Part shown: positions 19,823-30,167 of the stretch, one piece after another
How positions within the stretch are numbered: the first letter of the stretch is position 1
How the letters are laid out: each line of letters starts with the position of its first letter
From: Paraphotobacterium marinum
Lineage (GTDB): Bacteria > Pseudomonadota > Gammaproteobacteria > Enterobacterales > Vibrionaceae
Direction: 5' to 3'
Length of the DNA: 64,000 nt
Assembly (NCBI RefSeq): GCF_002216855.1
Contig: NZ_CP022355.1
Location: 434,001 to 498,000, forward strand
Notes under the pieces: generated by a model
What the model saw: only the letters and a program-made list of their open reading frames with translations
What the model was told of the DNA's origin: nothing
Database searches by the model: none
Program-made: the position numbers and the translations under genes

Positions 19823-20320
19823 TTACTCCAGAATATCTTGAACAGAAAGGCCACGTTTAGCGGCTACCATCTCAGGAGACTTCATTTCTTTCAAGCCATC
19901 AATTGTTGCACGAACAATGTTGATTGGATTAGTAGAGCCATACGCTTTTGCTAATACATTATGAACACCGACAACTTCGAGCACATCACGCATAGCACCG
20001 CCAGCGATGATACCTGTACCTTCTGCAGCTGGTTGCATATATATTTTAGACCCAGTATGTCTGCCTTTTACAGCATGATATAAAGTTCCATCATTTAAAG
20101 CAACATTAACCATATTTCTTTTAGCTTTTTCCATTGATTTTTGGATAGCTGCTGGTACTTCTTTCGCTTTACCATATCCAAAACCAACTTTACCGTTACC
20201 GTCACCAACAACTGTTAATGCAGTAAAGCTAAATATACGTCCACCTTTAACCGTTTTAGAAACACGGTTAACTGCAACGAGTTTTTCTTGTAATTCAACT
20301 TGTGTTTTTTCGTTAGCCAT
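19823..20320 (-). CDS. rpsE: 30S ribosomal protein S5
   Basis: S5 takes part in decoding fidelity and in mRNA unwinding with S3 and S4. The 165 aa product contains the double-stranded RNA-binding fold [23 protein letters not shown] and the loop [21 protein letters not shown]. The C-terminal half carries [23 protein letters not shown]. Confidence 0.98.
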   Translation of the reverse strand: MANEKTQVELQEKLVAVNRVSKTVKGGRIFSFTALTVVGDGNGKVGFGYGKAKEVPAAIQKSMEKAKRNMVNVALNDGTLYHAVKGRHTGSKIYMQPAAEGTGIIAGGAMRDVLEVVGVHNVLAKAYGSTNPINIVRATIDGLKEMKSPEMVAAKRGLSVQDILE

Positions 20321-20332
20321 TATCCGCCTACC

Positions 20333-20686
20333 TTAAAATTTAAGACCAGCTTCACGAGCAGCTTCTGCTAATGATGCTATACGGCCGTGGTATTGGAACC
20401 CAGAACGATCAAATGCAACTTCTTTAACTCCCTTTTCAATGGAGCGTTCTGCGATAGTTTTACCTACAACAGCTGCTGCTTCTTTGTTACCGGTACTTTT
20501 TAGTTGTTCACGAATAGCCTTTTCTAAGGTCGACGCTGTAGCGATAACTTCTGAGCCATTTGATGCTATTACCTGTGCATATACATGACGAGGAGTACGA
20601 TGTATAACTAGGCGAGTTGCATTCAACTCTGCAATCTTACGACGTGACTTAGTAGCACGACGAAGTCTAGATGCTTTCTTATCCAT
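20333..20686 (-). CDS. rplR: 50S ribosomal protein L18
   Basis: L18 binds 5S rRNA and links it to the large subunit with L5. The 117 aa sequence starts [21 protein letters not shown] and contains [16 protein letters not shown] and [26 protein letters not shown], both typical. Confidence 0.98.
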   Translation of the reverse strand: MDKKASRLRRATKSRRKIAELNATRLVIHRTPRHVYAQVIASNGSEVIATASTLEKAIREQLKSTGNKEAAAVVGKTIAERSIEKGVKEVAFDRSGFQYHGRIASLAEAAREAGLKF

Positions 20687-20695
20687 AGTCCTACC

Positions 20696-21229
20696 TTATT
20701 TCTTCTTAGCTTCTTTTGTACGCACGATTTCATCAGCGTAACGAACACCCTTACCTTTATAAGGTTCAGGTTGGCGATAAGATCTGATATCAGCAGCAAC
20801 TTGGCCGATAACTTGCTTATCCGCTCCAGTTAATACAATCTCAGTTTGAGAAGGGCATTCTGCCTTAACTCCATCTGGGATAGCATGCTCAACTGGATGT
20901 GAGAAGCCTAGTGTTAAAGAAACTGCTTTACCTTTTATAGCAGCACGGTAACCAACACCTTTCAGTGTTAATTTTTTTGTAAACCCTTCAGTAACACCAA
21001 CAACCATATTATTAACAAGAGCTCTAGCAGTTCCTGCTTGGGCTTTTGCACCTTGACTGTCATCTACTGGAGAAAAAGTAACTTGGTTATCTTTAAGCTC
21101 CAATTTTACTGATGGATTAATAGTGCGATTTAATTCGCCTTTAGAACCTTTAACTGTTACTTCCTGACTATTTAGCTTAATTTCAACTCCAGCAGGAACA
21201 ACAACAGGTGCTTTTGCAACACGAGACAT
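20696..21229 (-). CDS. rplF: 50S ribosomal protein L6
   Basis: L6 lies near the factor-binding site of the large subunit. The 177 aa protein has two repeated domains, beginning [20 protein letters not shown] and ending with the C-terminal signature [26 protein letters not shown]. Confidence 0.98.
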   Translation of the reverse strand: MSRVAKAPVVVPAGVEIKLNSQEVTVKGSKGELNRTINPSVKLELKDNQVTFSPVDDSQGAKAQAGTARALVNNMVVGVTEGFTKKLTLKGVGYRAAIKGKAVSLTLGFSHPVEHAIPDGVKAECPSQTEIVLTGADKQVIGQVAADIRSYRQPEPYKGKGVRYADEIVRTKEAKKK

Positions 21230-21239
21230 TACCTACTCC

Positions 21240-21632
21240 TTACGCTACATAGCAAATAACTTCACCACCTAGACCAGCTTTGCGAGCCGCTCTATCGGTC
21301 ATAAGACCTTTGGAGGTAGAAATAACAGCAATACCTAGTCCACCCAAAAATGAAGGTAACGCATCTTTTTTCTTATAAACGCGCAACCCTGGACGAGATA
21401 CTCTTTTTAATTGTTCAATAACAGGTTGAGCTTCGAAATATTTCAAAGTAACCTCTAATTCTGGTTTGACATCTCCTGAAACAGCATAGTCAACCAAGTA
21501 ACCCTCATCTTTTAATAAATTTGCAATTGCAATTTTAGCTTTAGATGATGGCATTTTAACAGCAATCTTATTTGCTGCTTGACCGTTTCGAATTCGAGTC
21601 AACATATCCGAAATTGGATCTTGCATACTCAT
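21240..21632 (-). CDS. rpsH: 30S ribosomal protein S8
   Basis: S8 binds 16S rRNA in the central domain and in E. coli represses the spc operon. The 130 aa product starts [20 protein letters not shown] and ends with the S8 signature GVISTSKGL-type segment ([20 protein letters not shown]) and GGEVICYVA. Confidence 0.98.
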   Translation of the reverse strand: MSMQDPISDMLTRIRNGQAANKIAVKMPSSKAKIAIANLLKDEGYLVDYAVSGDVKPELEVTLKYFEAQPVIEQLKRVSRPGLRVYKKKDALPSFLGGLGIAVISTSKGLMTDRAARKAGLGGEVICYVA

Positions 21633-21659
21633 AATAACATTCTCCCGTGATTCAATTGA

Positions 21660-21965
21660 TTACCAGCTAGCTTTTCTAAGGCCAGGTATCTCGCCTTTCA
21701 TACAAGCTTCGCGAACCTTAATACGACTTAAGCCAAACTTACGTAAGTAGCCATGTGGTCGCCCAGTCTGATTACAACGATTTCGTTGACGACTTGAGCT
21801 GGAATCACGAGGAAGAGTTTGCAGTTTTAAAACCGCATTCCAACGTTCTTCTTCTGATGCATTTACGTTATTAATTGTTGCTTTAAGTTCTGCTCTTTTT
21901 TTCGCATACTTAGCAACAAGTTTTGCACGTTTTACGTCACGTGCCTTCATTGATTCTTTAGCCAT
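21660..21965 (-). CDS. rpsN: 30S ribosomal protein S14
   Basis: S14 is a head protein of the small subunit. At 101 aa it is the long form without the zinc ribbon, with [20 protein letters not shown] at the start and [19 protein letters not shown] towards the C-terminus; the CxxC pairs of the short form are absent. Confidence 0.98.
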   Translation of the reverse strand: MAKESMKARDVKRAKLVAKYAKKRAELKATINNVNASEEERWNAVLKLQTLPRDSSSSRQRNRCNQTGRPHGYLRKFGLSRIKVREACMKGEIPGLRKASW

Positions 21966-21976
21966 AACCTGTAACC

Positions 21977-22522
21977 TTAACCTTGCTTACGAAATGGAAA
22001 GTTGAAAGCTTCAAGAAGTGCATATGCTTCTTCATTATTCTTAGCTGAAGTAGTGATTGTAATATCAAGACCTCGAATACGGTCAATCTTATCATAATCA
22101 ATTTCAGGAAAGATAATTTGCTCTCTAACACCCATACTATAATTACCACGTCCATCAAAGGATTTAGGGTTTAAACCTCTAAAGTCCCTAATTCTAGGAA
22201 TAGCTATAGATATAAGACGCTCAAAAAACTCCCACATACGCTCACCGCGTAAAGTTACTTTACAACCGATAGGGTAGCCCTCACGGATCTTAAAGCCAGC
22301 AACAGATTTTCTAGCTTTAGTTACCAAAGGTTTCTGACCTGAAATAGAAGTTAAATCAGATACAGCATGCTCTAATAATTTTTTATCATTAATAGCATCG
22401 CCAACACCCATGTTTAAGGTTATTTTCTCAATTCTTGGGACTTGCATGATGCTCTTGTATCCAAACTTCTTAGAAAGCTCGCTTACAATAGTATCTTTAT
22501 AGTAATCATGCAGTTTCGCCAT
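21977..22522 (-). CDS. rplE: 50S ribosomal protein L5
   Basis: L5 binds 5S rRNA and contacts the P-site tRNA. The 181 aa sequence (E. coli 179) contains [19 protein letters not shown] and [22 protein letters not shown]. It is fourteen bases after rplX. Confidence 0.98.
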   Translation of the reverse strand: MAKLHDYYKDTIVSELSKKFGYKSIMQVPRIEKITLNMGVGDAINDKKLLEHAVSDLTSISGQKPLVTKARKSVAGFKIREGYPIGCKVTLRGERMWEFFERLISIAIPRIRDFRGLNPKSFDGRGNYSMGVREQIIFPEIDYDKIDRIRGLDITITTSAKNNEEAYALLEAFNFPFRKQG

Positions 22523-22536
22523 AGTACCACTCCAAA

Positions 22537-22851
22537 TTACTTAATTAATTCATTATTAGATTTATAAAAACGCACTTTTTTACCGTCTTCAAATCTAAAT
22601 CCTACTCGATCTGCCTTTCCAGTCTCTGCATTAAATACAGCAATATTAGATACATCAATTGCAGCTTCTTGCTCAACTATTCCGCCTTGTTGTCCAAGTT
22701 GTGGAACAGGTTTTTGATGCTTCTTAACCATATTTATGCCTTCAACTAGCACTTTGCCAGTAGACAGGATCTTAGTTACTTTTCCTTTCTTGCCTTTATC
22801 TTTTCCAGCAAGAACTATTACTTCGTCATTACGACGGATTTTAGCTGCCAT
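22537..22851 (-). CDS. rplX: 50S ribosomal protein L24
   Basis: L24 is an assembly initiator of the large subunit with a KOW fold. The 104 aa product begins [20 protein letters not shown], with [11 protein letters not shown] as the KOW motif. The start at 22851 is set by homology and by the ribosome site just before it; the open frame continues 13 codons into rplN but that part is not homologous. Confidence 0.97.
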   Translation of the reverse strand: MAAKIRRNDEVIVLAGKDKGKKGKVTKILSTGKVLVEGINMVKKHQKPVPQLGQQGGIVEQEAAIDVSNIAVFNAETGKADRVGFRFEDGKKVRFYKSNNELIK

Positions 22852-22861
22852 TTTAAGCTCC

Positions 22862-23233
22862 TTACAGTACTTCAGGTGCAAGTGATACAATCTTCATAAA
22901 TTTAGAGTTACGAAGTTCACGAGTCACAGGCCCAAAAATACGAGTTCCAACCGGCTGCTCACTATTGTCATTTAACAATACACAAGCATTACGGTCAAAG
23001 CGAATGACAGAGCCATCTGGACGACGTACGCCTTTACGAGTTCTAACAACAACCGCTTTTAAAACATCACCTTTTTTAACTTTACCTCTTGGAATTGCTT
23101 CCTTTACAGTAACCTTGATGATATCTCCAATTTTTGCATAACGGCGATGAGAACCACCCAGGACCTTAATACACATTACACTTCGCGCGCCTGAATTATC
23201 GGCTGCATCTAGCATACTTTGCATTTGGATCAT
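22862..23233 (-). CDS. rplN: 50S ribosomal protein L14
   Basis: L14 lies at the subunit interface, where the silencing factor RsfS binds. At 123 aa it equals E. coli in length, starts [20 protein letters not shown] and includes [21 protein letters not shown]. It is the first gene of the spc operon and is preceded by a clear promoter region. Confidence 0.98.
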   Translation of the reverse strand: MIQMQSMLDAADNSGARSVMCIKVLGGSHRRYAKIGDIIKVTVKEAIPRGKVKKGDVLKAVVVRTRKGVRRPDGSVIRFDRNACVLLNDNSEQPVGTRIFGPVTRELRNSKFMKIVSLAPEVL

Positions 23234-23267
23234 GTTTGTGCTCCGCTTTTATCAATATAAATAAAAA

Positions 23268-23281
23268 ATCCTTCTCAGGAT
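23268..23281 (-). promoter_or_regulatory. Attenuator-like hairpin in the spc operon leader
   Basis: On the minus strand ATCCT, loop GAGA, AGGAT is followed by TTTTTATTTAT, between the spc promoter and rplN. A second small stem CCCTT/AAGGG lies just upstream. The stem is short (5 bp) but has the layout of an intrinsic terminator in a leader. Confidence 0.4.
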
Positions 23282-23310
23282 CGCTTGCCCTTATATTCAA
23301 AGGGTGTCGA

Positions 23311-23319
23311 ATTATAACA
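23311..23319 (-). promoter_or_regulatory. Extended -10 promoter of the spc operon
   Basis: The minus strand reads TGTTATAAT, a perfect -10 with the TGn extension, about 80 bases before rplN. A -35 match is weak, as is common with extended -10 promoters. The transcript would start near 23304. Confidence 0.6.
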
Positions 23320-23340
23320 CCTTTTTTTTAAAGATGAAAG

Positions 23341-23370
23341 TAAAAAATAACGGCCACATATGTGGCCGTT
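23341..23370 (-). terminator. Terminator of the S10 operon
   Basis: AACGGCCACA pairs with TGTGGCCGTT in a GC-rich stem 21 bases past the rpsQ stop, with ATTTTTTA following on the minus strand. It separates the S10 and spc operons. Confidence 0.88.
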
Positions 23371-23390
23371 ATAGAGTTGAGAAAATTAAA

Positions 23391-23645
23391 TTAAACTCTT
23401 GCTTTTTCAACTACTTTTACTAATGTCCAAGATTTATTCTTAGACAAAGGCTTACATTCACGTATTTCAACAGTGTCGCCTAAACCACACTCGTTGTTTT
23501 CGTCATGTGCTTGTAATTTAGTCGTTCTTTTAATGAATTTACCATAAATTGGATGTTTTACCATTCTTTCTATAGCTACAACGATAGACTTATCCATCTT
23601 ATCACTAATGACACGACCTTGCTGTGTACGAATTTTATCAGTCAT
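23391..23645 (-). CDS. rpsQ: 30S ribosomal protein S17
   Basis: S17 is a primary 16S rRNA-binding OB-fold protein. The 84 aa sequence includes [22 protein letters not shown] and [19 protein letters not shown], both family signatures. Its start overlaps the rpmC stop by one base, suggesting translational coupling. It ends the S10 operon. Confidence 0.98.
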   Translation of the reverse strand: MTDKIRTQQGRVISDKMDKSIVVAIERMVKHPIYGKFIKRTTKLQAHDENNECGLGDTVEIRECKPLSKNKSWTLVKVVEKARV

Positions 23646-23836
23646 TATGAACTCGCTTTTTCAGTTAATACTGTTTTCACACGTGCAATATTTTTACGTA
23701 CTGTTTTAAGAGTATGCGTTTGCTGTGTTTGACCACTAGCTAATTGCATTCGTAAATTAAACTGCTCACGTAATAAGTTTACTAACTCAGTATTTAATTC
23801 TTCAACGCTTTTACTGCGAAGATCTTGTGTATTCAT
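23645..23836 (-). CDS. rpmC: 50S ribosomal protein L29
   Basis: L29 is a small helical protein at the tunnel exit, part of the site for SRP and trigger factor. The product is 63 aa from the second of two adjacent ATG codons ([19 protein letters not shown]), matching the E. coli length; the first ATG would add one residue. The start region abuts the rplP stop codon. Confidence 0.96.
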   Translation of the reverse strand: MNTQDLRSKSVEELNTELVNLLREQFNLRMQLASGQTQQTHTLKTVRKNIARVKTVLTEKASS

Positions 23837-24246
23837 CACATTACCGCCTTAGTTACAAACGTTGTCTTTACAGGTAATTTACGTGCTGCCAAATCAAATG
23901 CTTCACGTGCTAACTCTTCTGAGACACCGTTCATTTCATATAGAACTTTACCTGGCTGAATTTGAGCAACCCAATATTCAACGTTACCTTTACCTTTACC
24001 TTGACGAACTTCTAAAGGTTTTCCAGTAATAGGTTTATCTGGAAAAATTCGAATCCAAATTTGACCTTGACGTTTAATATGACGAGTCATAGCTCTACGT
24101 GCTGCTTCAATCTGTCTAGCAGTAATACGACCACGACCAGTTGCTTTTAAGCCAAAAGTACCAAAACTAATATCAGTACCATTAGCTAACCCGCGATTAC
24201 GACCTTTATGAGTCTTACGGAATTTTGTGCGTTTTGGTTGTAACAT
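23836..24246 (-). CDS. rplP: 50S ribosomal protein L16
   Basis: L16 helps position the A-site tRNA. The 136 aa protein begins [21 protein letters not shown] and contains [23 protein letters not shown], the family signature. The second of two adjacent ATG codons is taken as the start, to give the family N-terminus and the exact E. coli length. Confidence 0.97.
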   Translation of the reverse strand: MLQPKRTKFRKTHKGRNRGLANGTDISFGTFGLKATGRGRITARQIEAARRAMTRHIKRQGQIWIRIFPDKPITGKPLEVRQGKGKGNVEYWVAQIQPGKVLYEMNGVSEELAREAFDLAARKLPVKTTFVTKAVM

Positions 24247-24257
24247 CAAAAAACTCC

Positions 24258-24968
24258 TTACTTACTACGACTTTTACGTGGTTTCTTTTTATTTGCATTT
24301 TTAGGTTTTTCAACTTGAGTATCTTGCGTTGTAGGCATACCCCCAAGAATTTCACCTTTAAAAATCCAAACCTTAACGCCTATAACACCATATTGTGTAT
24401 GCGCAGAAGATGTAGCATAATCAATATCAGCTCTTAAAGTATGAAGAGGAACTCTACCTTCTCTATACCATTCAGAACGTGCTATTTCAGCACCACCCAA
24501 ACGTCCACTTACCTCTACCTTAATACCCTTTGCACCGAGTCTCATTGCATTTTGAGTTGCTCTTTTACAAGCTCTTCTAAACATAACTCTTCTTTCTAAT
24601 TGAGAAGCGATACTATCGCCTACCAACTGTGCATCAAGCTCAGGCTTACGAACTTCAGAAATGTTGATCTGTGCTGGAACACCAGCAATTTTTGCAACAC
24701 CTAATCTTAGTTTTTCTACATCTTCACCTTTTTTCCCGATAACAATACCAGGACGTGCAGTGTGAACTGTTACACGAATACTTTTAGCTGGACGCTCTAT
24801 AACAATTCGTGAAACTGATGCTTTACTAAGTTCTTTCATTAAAAATTTACGTACCTTGAAATCGCTATCTAGGTTGCTTGCGAAATCTTGGCTACCAGCA
24901 TACCAAGTAGTATCCCAAGGCTTAACAATGCCTAGACGAATACCATTAGGATGTACTTTTTGACCCAT
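24258..24968 (-). CDS. rpsC: 30S ribosomal protein S3
   Basis: S3 lies at the mRNA entry site and has mRNA helicase activity with S4 and S5. The 236 aa product begins [20 protein letters not shown]. The KH domain (about 39-107) carries [16 protein letters not shown], and the C-terminal domain includes [30 protein letters not shown]. The tail is lysine- and arginine-rich. Confidence 0.98.
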   Translation of the reverse strand: MGQKVHPNGIRLGIVKPWDTTWYAGSQDFASNLDSDFKVRKFLMKELSKASVSRIVIERPAKSIRVTVHTARPGIVIGKKGEDVEKLRLGVAKIAGVPAQINISEVRKPELDAQLVGDSIASQLERRVMFRRACKRATQNAMRLGAKGIKVEVSGRLGGAEIARSEWYREGRVPLHTLRADIDYATSSAHTQYGVIGVKVWIFKGEILGGMPTTQDTQVEKPKNANKKKPRKSRSK

Positions 24969-24985
24969 TTGCTTTTCTCCTAGTC

Positions 24986-25318
24986 TTAACGATCAGCTAC
25001 AATAACTGTGATGTGGCTTGAACGCTTTAATATACGATCCGCTCTACCCTTTGCACGAGGCATTATACGCTTCATTGTAGGGCCTTCATCAACAAATATT
25101 TTAGATACGTTTAAATCATCAATATCTGCACCTTCATTGTGCTCTGCATTAGCAATCGCTGACTCTAAAACCTTTTTAACTAAGTCAGCTGCTTTTTTAT
25201 TACTAAATGTTAAAATTTCTAATGCACTTGCAACATCTTTTCCTCTAACTTGATCAGCAATCAATCTAGCCTTCTGAGGAGAAATTCGAGCAAATCGATG
25301 TTTAGCTATAGCTTCCAT
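24986..25318 (-). CDS. rplV: 50S ribosomal protein L22
   Basis: L22 lines the polypeptide exit tunnel and its beta loop narrows it. At 110 aa it equals E. coli. It starts [23 protein letters not shown] and contains the loop with [24 protein letters not shown]. Confidence 0.98.
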   Translation of the reverse strand: MEAIAKHRFARISPQKARLIADQVRGKDVASALEILTFSNKKAADLVKKVLESAIANAEHNEGADIDDLNVSKIFVDEGPTMKRIMPRAKGRADRILKRSSHITVIVADR

Positions 25319-25328
25319 AATCTACTCC

Positions 25329-25607
25329 TTATTTCTTCTTAGCTTTCTTATCAGCAGCATGGCCGCGATAAGTTCTTGTTGGTGCAAATTCGCCTAGCTT
25401 ATGACCGATCATATCTTCAGATACGAAAACAGGTACGTGCTGACGACCATTATGGACGGCGATGGTCAATCCAATCATTTGTGGAATGATCATTGAACGA
25501 CGGGACCAAGTCTTAATAGGCTTTTTGTCTCCGCTTTCCACCGCTTTCTCTACCTTCTTCAGCAAGGGTAGGTCAATAAATGGACCTTTCTTGAGAGAAC
25601 GTGGCAT
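25329..25607 (-). CDS. rpsS: 30S ribosomal protein S19
   Basis: S19 forms a head complex with S13 and contacts tRNA. The 92 aa protein begins [20 protein letters not shown] and has the signature [23 protein letters not shown] at the C-terminus. Confidence 0.98.
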   Translation of the reverse strand: MPRSLKKGPFIDLPLLKKVEKAVESGDKKPIKTWSRRSMIIPQMIGLTIAVHNGRQHVPVFVSEDMIGHKLGEFAPTRTYRGHAADKKAKKK

Positions 25608-25627
25608 GGCTTTTCCTCTTAAATTAG

Positions 25628-26452
25628 TTATTTATTACGACTTCGTACTATGTACTTGTCAGTTCGTTTGTTTTTACGTGTTTTGTAACCTTTAGTTGGC
25701 GTACCCCAAGGAGAAACTGGATGACGTCCTCCTGAAGTTTTACCTTCACCACCACCATGAGGGTGATCAACTGGGTTCATCGCTACACCTCGAACGGTTG
25801 GACGAACACCTCTCCATCGAGAAGCACCAGCTTTACCAAGTTCACGTAACATATGCTCGGCATTTCCAACTTCACCGATTGTTGCTCTACCTTCAGCTAA
25901 AACTTTTCTCATTTCACCTGAACGAAGACGAACAGTTACATAAGCACCATCTCTAGCTACAATCTGAGCATAAGCACCAGCAGAACGTGCAATTTGAGCA
26001 CCCTTGCCTGGCTTCAATTCTACACAGTGAACTGTTGTACCCAATGGAATGTTTCTCATTGGTAAAGTATTACCTGCTTTAATTGAAGCATCAGATCCTG
26101 ATTGAATTACATCACCTGCCTTTAACGCTTTAGGAGCGATAATATATCTTCTTTCTCCATCAGCATATAAAACCAAGGCAATATTTGCACTTCTATTTGG
26201 ATCATACTCTATTCTTTCAACTTTAGCAGGAATACCATCTTTTGTTCGTTTAAAATCAATAATTCTGTAGTGTTGCTTATGACCACCACCGATATGACGA
26301 ACTGTTATTCTACCTTTATTATTTCTGCCACCACTTTTAGAATTTTTTTCTAATAATGGTGCGTATGGTTTACCCTTATAAAGGTCAGAGTTAACCACTT
26401 TAACTACATGGCGACGACCTGGGGAAGTCGGCTTACATTTTACAATAGCCAT
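25628..26452 (-). CDS. rplB: 50S ribosomal protein L2
   Basis: L2 is needed for subunit association and peptidyl transferase assembly. The 274 aa product (E. coli 273) contains [18 protein letters not shown] in the N-terminal half and [20 protein letters not shown], with the conserved histidine, near residues 218-237. Confidence 0.98.
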   Translation of the reverse strand: MAIVKCKPTSPGRRHVVKVVNSDLYKGKPYAPLLEKNSKSGGRNNKGRITVRHIGGGHKQHYRIIDFKRTKDGIPAKVERIEYDPNRSANIALVLYADGERRYIIAPKALKAGDVIQSGSDASIKAGNTLPMRNIPLGTTVHCVELKPGKGAQIARSAGAYAQIVARDGAYVTVRLRSGEMRKVLAEGRATIGEVGNAEHMLRELGKAGASRWRGVRPTVRGVAMNPVDHPHGGGEGKTSGGRHPVSPWGTPTKGYKTRKNKRTDKYIVRSRNK

Positions 26453-26469
26453 TCATCTTACTCCTAGAC

Positions 26470-26772
26470 CTACTCTGCATTACCAGTAAAATCAATATCT
26501 TGGCCTTCTTTAAGAATTACGTATGCTTTTTTCCAGTCAGATCTTCGACCCATACGATTGCCTTGACGCTTAACTTTACCCTTGGTTATAAGAGTATTTA
26601 CATTTTTAACTTCTACCTCAAAAAGCTTCTCTACGGCAGCTTTAATTTCTTTTTTAGTTGCATCTTTAGCTACTTTAAAAACAATTGTATTAGCATTTTC
26701 CGCAGCATTAGTAGCTTTTTCAGATACATGAGGTGCTCTTAGAACTTTTAAAAGACGCTCTTCTCTAATCAT
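26470..26772 (-). CDS. rplW: 50S ribosomal protein L23
   Basis: L23 is at the tunnel exit and docks trigger factor and SRP. The 100 aa product starts [20 protein letters not shown] and contains VKTLITKGK-type loop residues ([20 protein letters not shown]). Its start codon overlaps the rplD stop by four bases, so the two are probably translationally coupled. Confidence 0.98.
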   Translation of the reverse strand: MIREERLLKVLRAPHVSEKATNAAENANTIVFKVAKDATKKEIKAAVEKLFEVEVKNVNTLITKGKVKRQGNRMGRRSDWKKAYVILKEGQDIDFTGNAE

Positions 26773-27371
26773 GCTAGCATCTCCTCAATTTGTTTAACTG
26801 CATCAGTTGTTATTATGACGTTATCAAAAGCAATTAAACTAACTGGATCAATTGCAGCAACATCTCTAACATCAACTTTGTGCAAGTTTCTTGCAGCTAA
26901 AAATAAATTTTCATCAATTTCGTTAGTAATAATTAAAACATCTTTCATATCATAATCTTTTAATTTATTTACTAATTCTTTTGTTTTAGGCTGACTAACA
27001 GCAAATTCTTCTACAACTTGCAAACGCTCTTGACGCACAAGCTCAGAAAGAATACTTTTCATTGCACCTCGGTACATTTTCTTATTGACTTTTTGGCTAT
27101 GATCTTGAGGGCGAGCAGCAAAAGTTACTCCACCAGATCTCCAAATTGGACTTCGAATTGTACCAGCCCTTGCTCTACCTGTACCTTTTTGTCGCCATGG
27201 CTTTGCACCGCCACCAGATACATCAGATCTAGTTTTTTGCGCACGTGTACCTTGACGAGATCCAGCAGCGTAGGCCACAACAACTTGATGAACTAATGAT
27301 TCATTGAATTCACGTCCAAAAGTTGCTTCGGAAACAGTTAGTGCATTTGCACCTTTAACTTGTAATTCCAT
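26769..27371 (-). CDS. rplD: 50S ribosomal protein L4
   Basis: L4 lines the exit tunnel and, in gammaproteobacteria, represses its own S10 operon by transcription and translation control at the leader. The 200 aa product (E. coli 201) contains [20 protein letters not shown] and [20 protein letters not shown], the long tunnel loop. A folded leader upstream of rpsJ fits this autoregulation. Confidence 0.98.
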   Translation of the reverse strand: MELQVKGANALTVSEATFGREFNESLVHQVVVAYAAGSRQGTRAQKTRSDVSGGGAKPWRQKGTGRARAGTIRSPIWRSGGVTFAARPQDHSQKVNKKMYRGAMKSILSELVRQERLQVVEEFAVSQPKTKELVNKLKDYDMKDVLIITNEIDENLFLAARNLHKVDVRDVAAIDPVSLIAFDNVIITTDAVKQIEEMLA

Positions 27372-27386
27372 TGTATATCCTCGACG

Positions 27387-28016
27387 TTATGCTTTTACAG
27401 CAGGTTTAACAATAACATCACCGCCAGTTGCACCTGGAACAGCACCTTTAATAAGAAGCAAATTCTTTTCAGCATCAACGCGTACAACTTCTAAGTTTTG
27501 TGTAGTAACTCTTTCAGCTCCCATGTGACCAGCCATTTTTTTACCTTTAAAAACTCGGCCAGGTGTTTGACATTGACCAATAGAACCAGGAGCCCTATGT
27601 GATAATGAATTACCATGAGTCATATCTTGAGTTCTAAAGTTCCAACGTTTAACACCACCTTGGAAACCTTTACCTTTTGAAGTACCAGTAACATCTACTT
27701 TTTGGTTTTCAGAAAAAAGCTCAACTTTAAGCTCAGCACCTACTTCATACTGTTCTTCACCGTTAAGTCTGAATTCCCAAAGTCCTCTTCCAGCTTCAAC
27801 GCCAGATTTGGCAAAATGACCAGCTTCAGGTTTACTTACTCGATTTGCTTTTTTATTTCCAGCAGTAACTTGGATTGCATTATAGCCATCTGTTTCTAAA
27901 GTTTTTACTTGAGAAACTCTATTTGGTTCAACTTCTACAACAGTCACAGGAATAGAGTTACCTTCTTCTGTGAACAATCTTGTCATACCAATTTTTCGGC
28001 CGATTAAACCTATCAT
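27387..28016 (-). CDS. rplC: 50S ribosomal protein L3
   Basis: L3 is an early assembly protein reaching towards the peptidyl transferase centre. At 209 aa it equals E. coli. It starts [19 protein letters not shown] and carries the central loop [20 protein letters not shown] with the glutamine that is usually methylated by PrmB. Confidence 0.98.
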   Translation of the reverse strand: MIGLIGRKIGMTRLFTEEGNSIPVTVVEVEPNRVSQVKTLETDGYNAIQVTAGNKKANRVSKPEAGHFAKSGVEAGRGLWEFRLNGEEQYEVGAELKVELFSENQKVDVTGTSKGKGFQGGVKRWNFRTQDMTHGNSLSHRAPGSIGQCQTPGRVFKGKKMAGHMGAERVTTQNLEVVRVDAEKNLLLIKGAVPGATGGDVIVKPAVKA

Positions 28017-28028
28017 AATTTAATCTCC

Positions 28029-28504
<476 letters not shown>

Positions 28505-28599
28505 TCCTCATTTCTCATTGGTTCACAAAACTATGATATAAAATCAAAGTTCAATTATTATACTGTTTTAAGATAGTATTACAAGTTTTTATTTATAAT

Positions 28600-28755
28600 T
28601 TAGTCAAAATAAGCCTTAAGTTGTTTCAAACAAAGCCCACATTGATTTCCAATTAAAATGTTTCTCTGTAATTCACTAATACTTTTAATGTTATTTTCAA
28701 TAATCGCTTTTTCTATTTTCTTTTCTGAAATTGCATTACAGTTGCAAATAATCAT
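28600..28755 (-). CDS. bfd: Bacterioferritin-associated ferredoxin, short form
   Basis: Bfd is a small [2Fe-2S] protein that releases iron from bacterioferritin. The 51 aa product has the four cysteine ligands in the family pattern: CNC at residues 4-6, and NQCGLC with Cys39 and Cys42, preceded by ISEKKIEKAI and LQRNILIG. It lacks about 13 C-terminal residues present in E. coli (64 aa). It lies between tuf and rpsJ, where enteric bacteria carry bfd and bfr, but no bfr is present here. Retention without its partner raises the question of another electron or cluster role. Confidence 0.88.
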   Translation of the reverse strand: MIICNCNAISEKKIEKAIIENNIKSISELQRNILIGNQCGLCLKQLKAYFD

Positions 28756-28825
28756 ATTTTATCCAAAAACAAGCTCTTTTAAATAATAATAATTATTATT
28801 AGCATTAACTTCAATAACTTTTTAT

Positions 28826-28856
28826 AAAAAAAAGACATCTTAAAGATGTCTTTTTT
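28826..28856 (-). terminator. Terminator of tuf
   Basis: GACATCT/AGATGTC with flanking A and T runs, 24 bases after the tuf stop; T6 follows on the minus strand. Confidence 0.9.
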
Positions 28857-28879
28857 AAATATTTAGATGATTTTGTTTC

Positions 28880-30064
28880 TTAAGCGATAATTTTCGCAAC
28901 AACACCAGCACCAACTGTTCTACCACCTTCACGGATAGCGAATCTTAAACCTTCGTCCATTGCAATTGGAGCAATTAGAGTTACAACCATTTGGATGTTA
29001 TCACCTGGCATTACCATTTCAACACCTTCTGGTAATTCAATCGTACCTGTAACGTCAGTTGTTCTGAAGTAAAATTGTGGTCTATATCCTTTGAAAAATG
29101 GAGTATGACGTCCACCTTCATCTTTAGACAATACATAAACTTCTGATTCAAACGTTGTATGAGGTGTAATTGAACCTGGTTTAGCTAGTACTTGTCCACG
29201 CTCTACTTCATCACGCTTAGTACCACGTAAAAGAACACCAACATTCTCACCAGCTCTTCCTTCGTCAAGAAGCTTACGGAACATCTCTACACCAGTACAA
29301 GTTGTAGTTGTTGTGTCTTTAATACCAACAATTTCTACTTCGTCACCAACTTTGATGATACCTTGCTCAACACGACCAGTAACAACAGTACCACGACCTT
29401 GAATTGAGAATACATCTTCGATTGGTAAAATAAATGGTAAATCAATTGCTCTTTCTGGCTCTGGGATATATGAATCTAATGCTTCTGCTAATTCAACAAT
29501 TTTATCTTCCCACTCTTTTTCGCCATTAAGTGCACCTAAAGCAGAACCCATAATTACTGGACAATCATCACCTGGGAATTCATATTCAGAAAGTAGTTCA
29601 CGAACTTCCATTTCTACTAACTCAAGTAGCTCTTCATCATCAACCATGTCACACTTGTTCATGAATACAATGATGTATGGAATACCAACCTGACGACCAA
29701 GTAAGATGTGCTCTCTTGTTTGGGGCATAGGACCATCTGTCGCAGCAACAACAAGAATACCACCGTCCATTTGTGCAGCACCTGTAATCATGTTTTTAAC
29801 ATAATCGGCGTGACCTGGACAGTCAACGTGTGCATAGTGACGAGTTGGTGTGTCATACTCAACATGAGACGTTGAAATCGTGATACCACGCTCACGCTCT
29901 TCAGGAGCATTATCGATAGAAGCAAAATCTTTCGCTTCACCACCATAAACTTTTGCCAATGTAGTACAAATAGCTGCAGTTAAAGTTGTTTTACCGTGGT
30001 CAACGTGGCCGATAGTACCAACGTTAACGTGCGGTTTCGTACGTTCAAATTTTTCTTTAGACAC
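28880..30064 (-). CDS. tuf: Elongation factor Tu
   Basis: EF-Tu delivers aminoacyl-tRNA to the ribosome as a GTP complex. The 394 aa product (E. coli 394) begins [28 protein letters not shown], with the P-loop at about 19-26, the switch II motif [16 protein letters not shown] for guanine recognition, and domains II-III ending [11 protein letters not shown]. It follows fusA with a 103-base spacer holding an inverted repeat and has its own terminator. Only one copy is in this window; enteric bacteria usually have two. Confidence 0.98.
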   Translation of the reverse strand: MSKEKFERTKPHVNVGTIGHVDHGKTTLTAAICTTLAKVYGGEAKDFASIDNAPEERERGITISTSHVEYDTPTRHYAHVDCPGHADYVKNMITGAAQMDGGILVVAATDGPMPQTREHILLGRQVGIPYIIVFMNKCDMVDDEELLELVEMEVRELLSEYEFPGDDCPVIMGSALGALNGEKEWEDKIVELAEALDSYIPEPERAIDLPFILPIEDVFSIQGRGTVVTGRVEQGIIKVGDEVEIVGIKDTTTTTCTGVEMFRKLLDEGRAGENVGVLLRGTKRDEVERGQVLAKPGSITPHTTFESEVYVLSKDEGGRHTPFFKGYRPQFYFRTTDVTGTIELPEGVEMVMPGDNIQMVVTLIAPIAMDEGLRFAIREGGRTVGAGVVAKIIA

Positions 30065-30092
30065 AATCGTGATCCTTCCTAGTTAAAATTGC

Positions 30093-30115
30093 GTCCCTAA
30101 TTACTAGGTAGGGAC
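30093..30115. repeat. Inverted repeat in the fusA-tuf spacer
   Basis: Perfect seven-base arms GTCCCTA/TAGGGAC around a nine-base loop, about 30 bases before the tuf start. No T-tract follows, so a leader hairpin or RNA-processing site is more likely than a terminator. Confidence 0.5.
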
Positions 30116-30167
30116 GACAGTGAATTTATATTTTAAAACGATATTAAATTTAACGCAAATAATTTAA

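Noticed and set aside
27018-27296. Long plus-strand frames opposite ribosomal protein genes (for example within rplD)
   Set aside because: They mirror conserved minus-strand coding sequence and show no protein family or start signals of their own.
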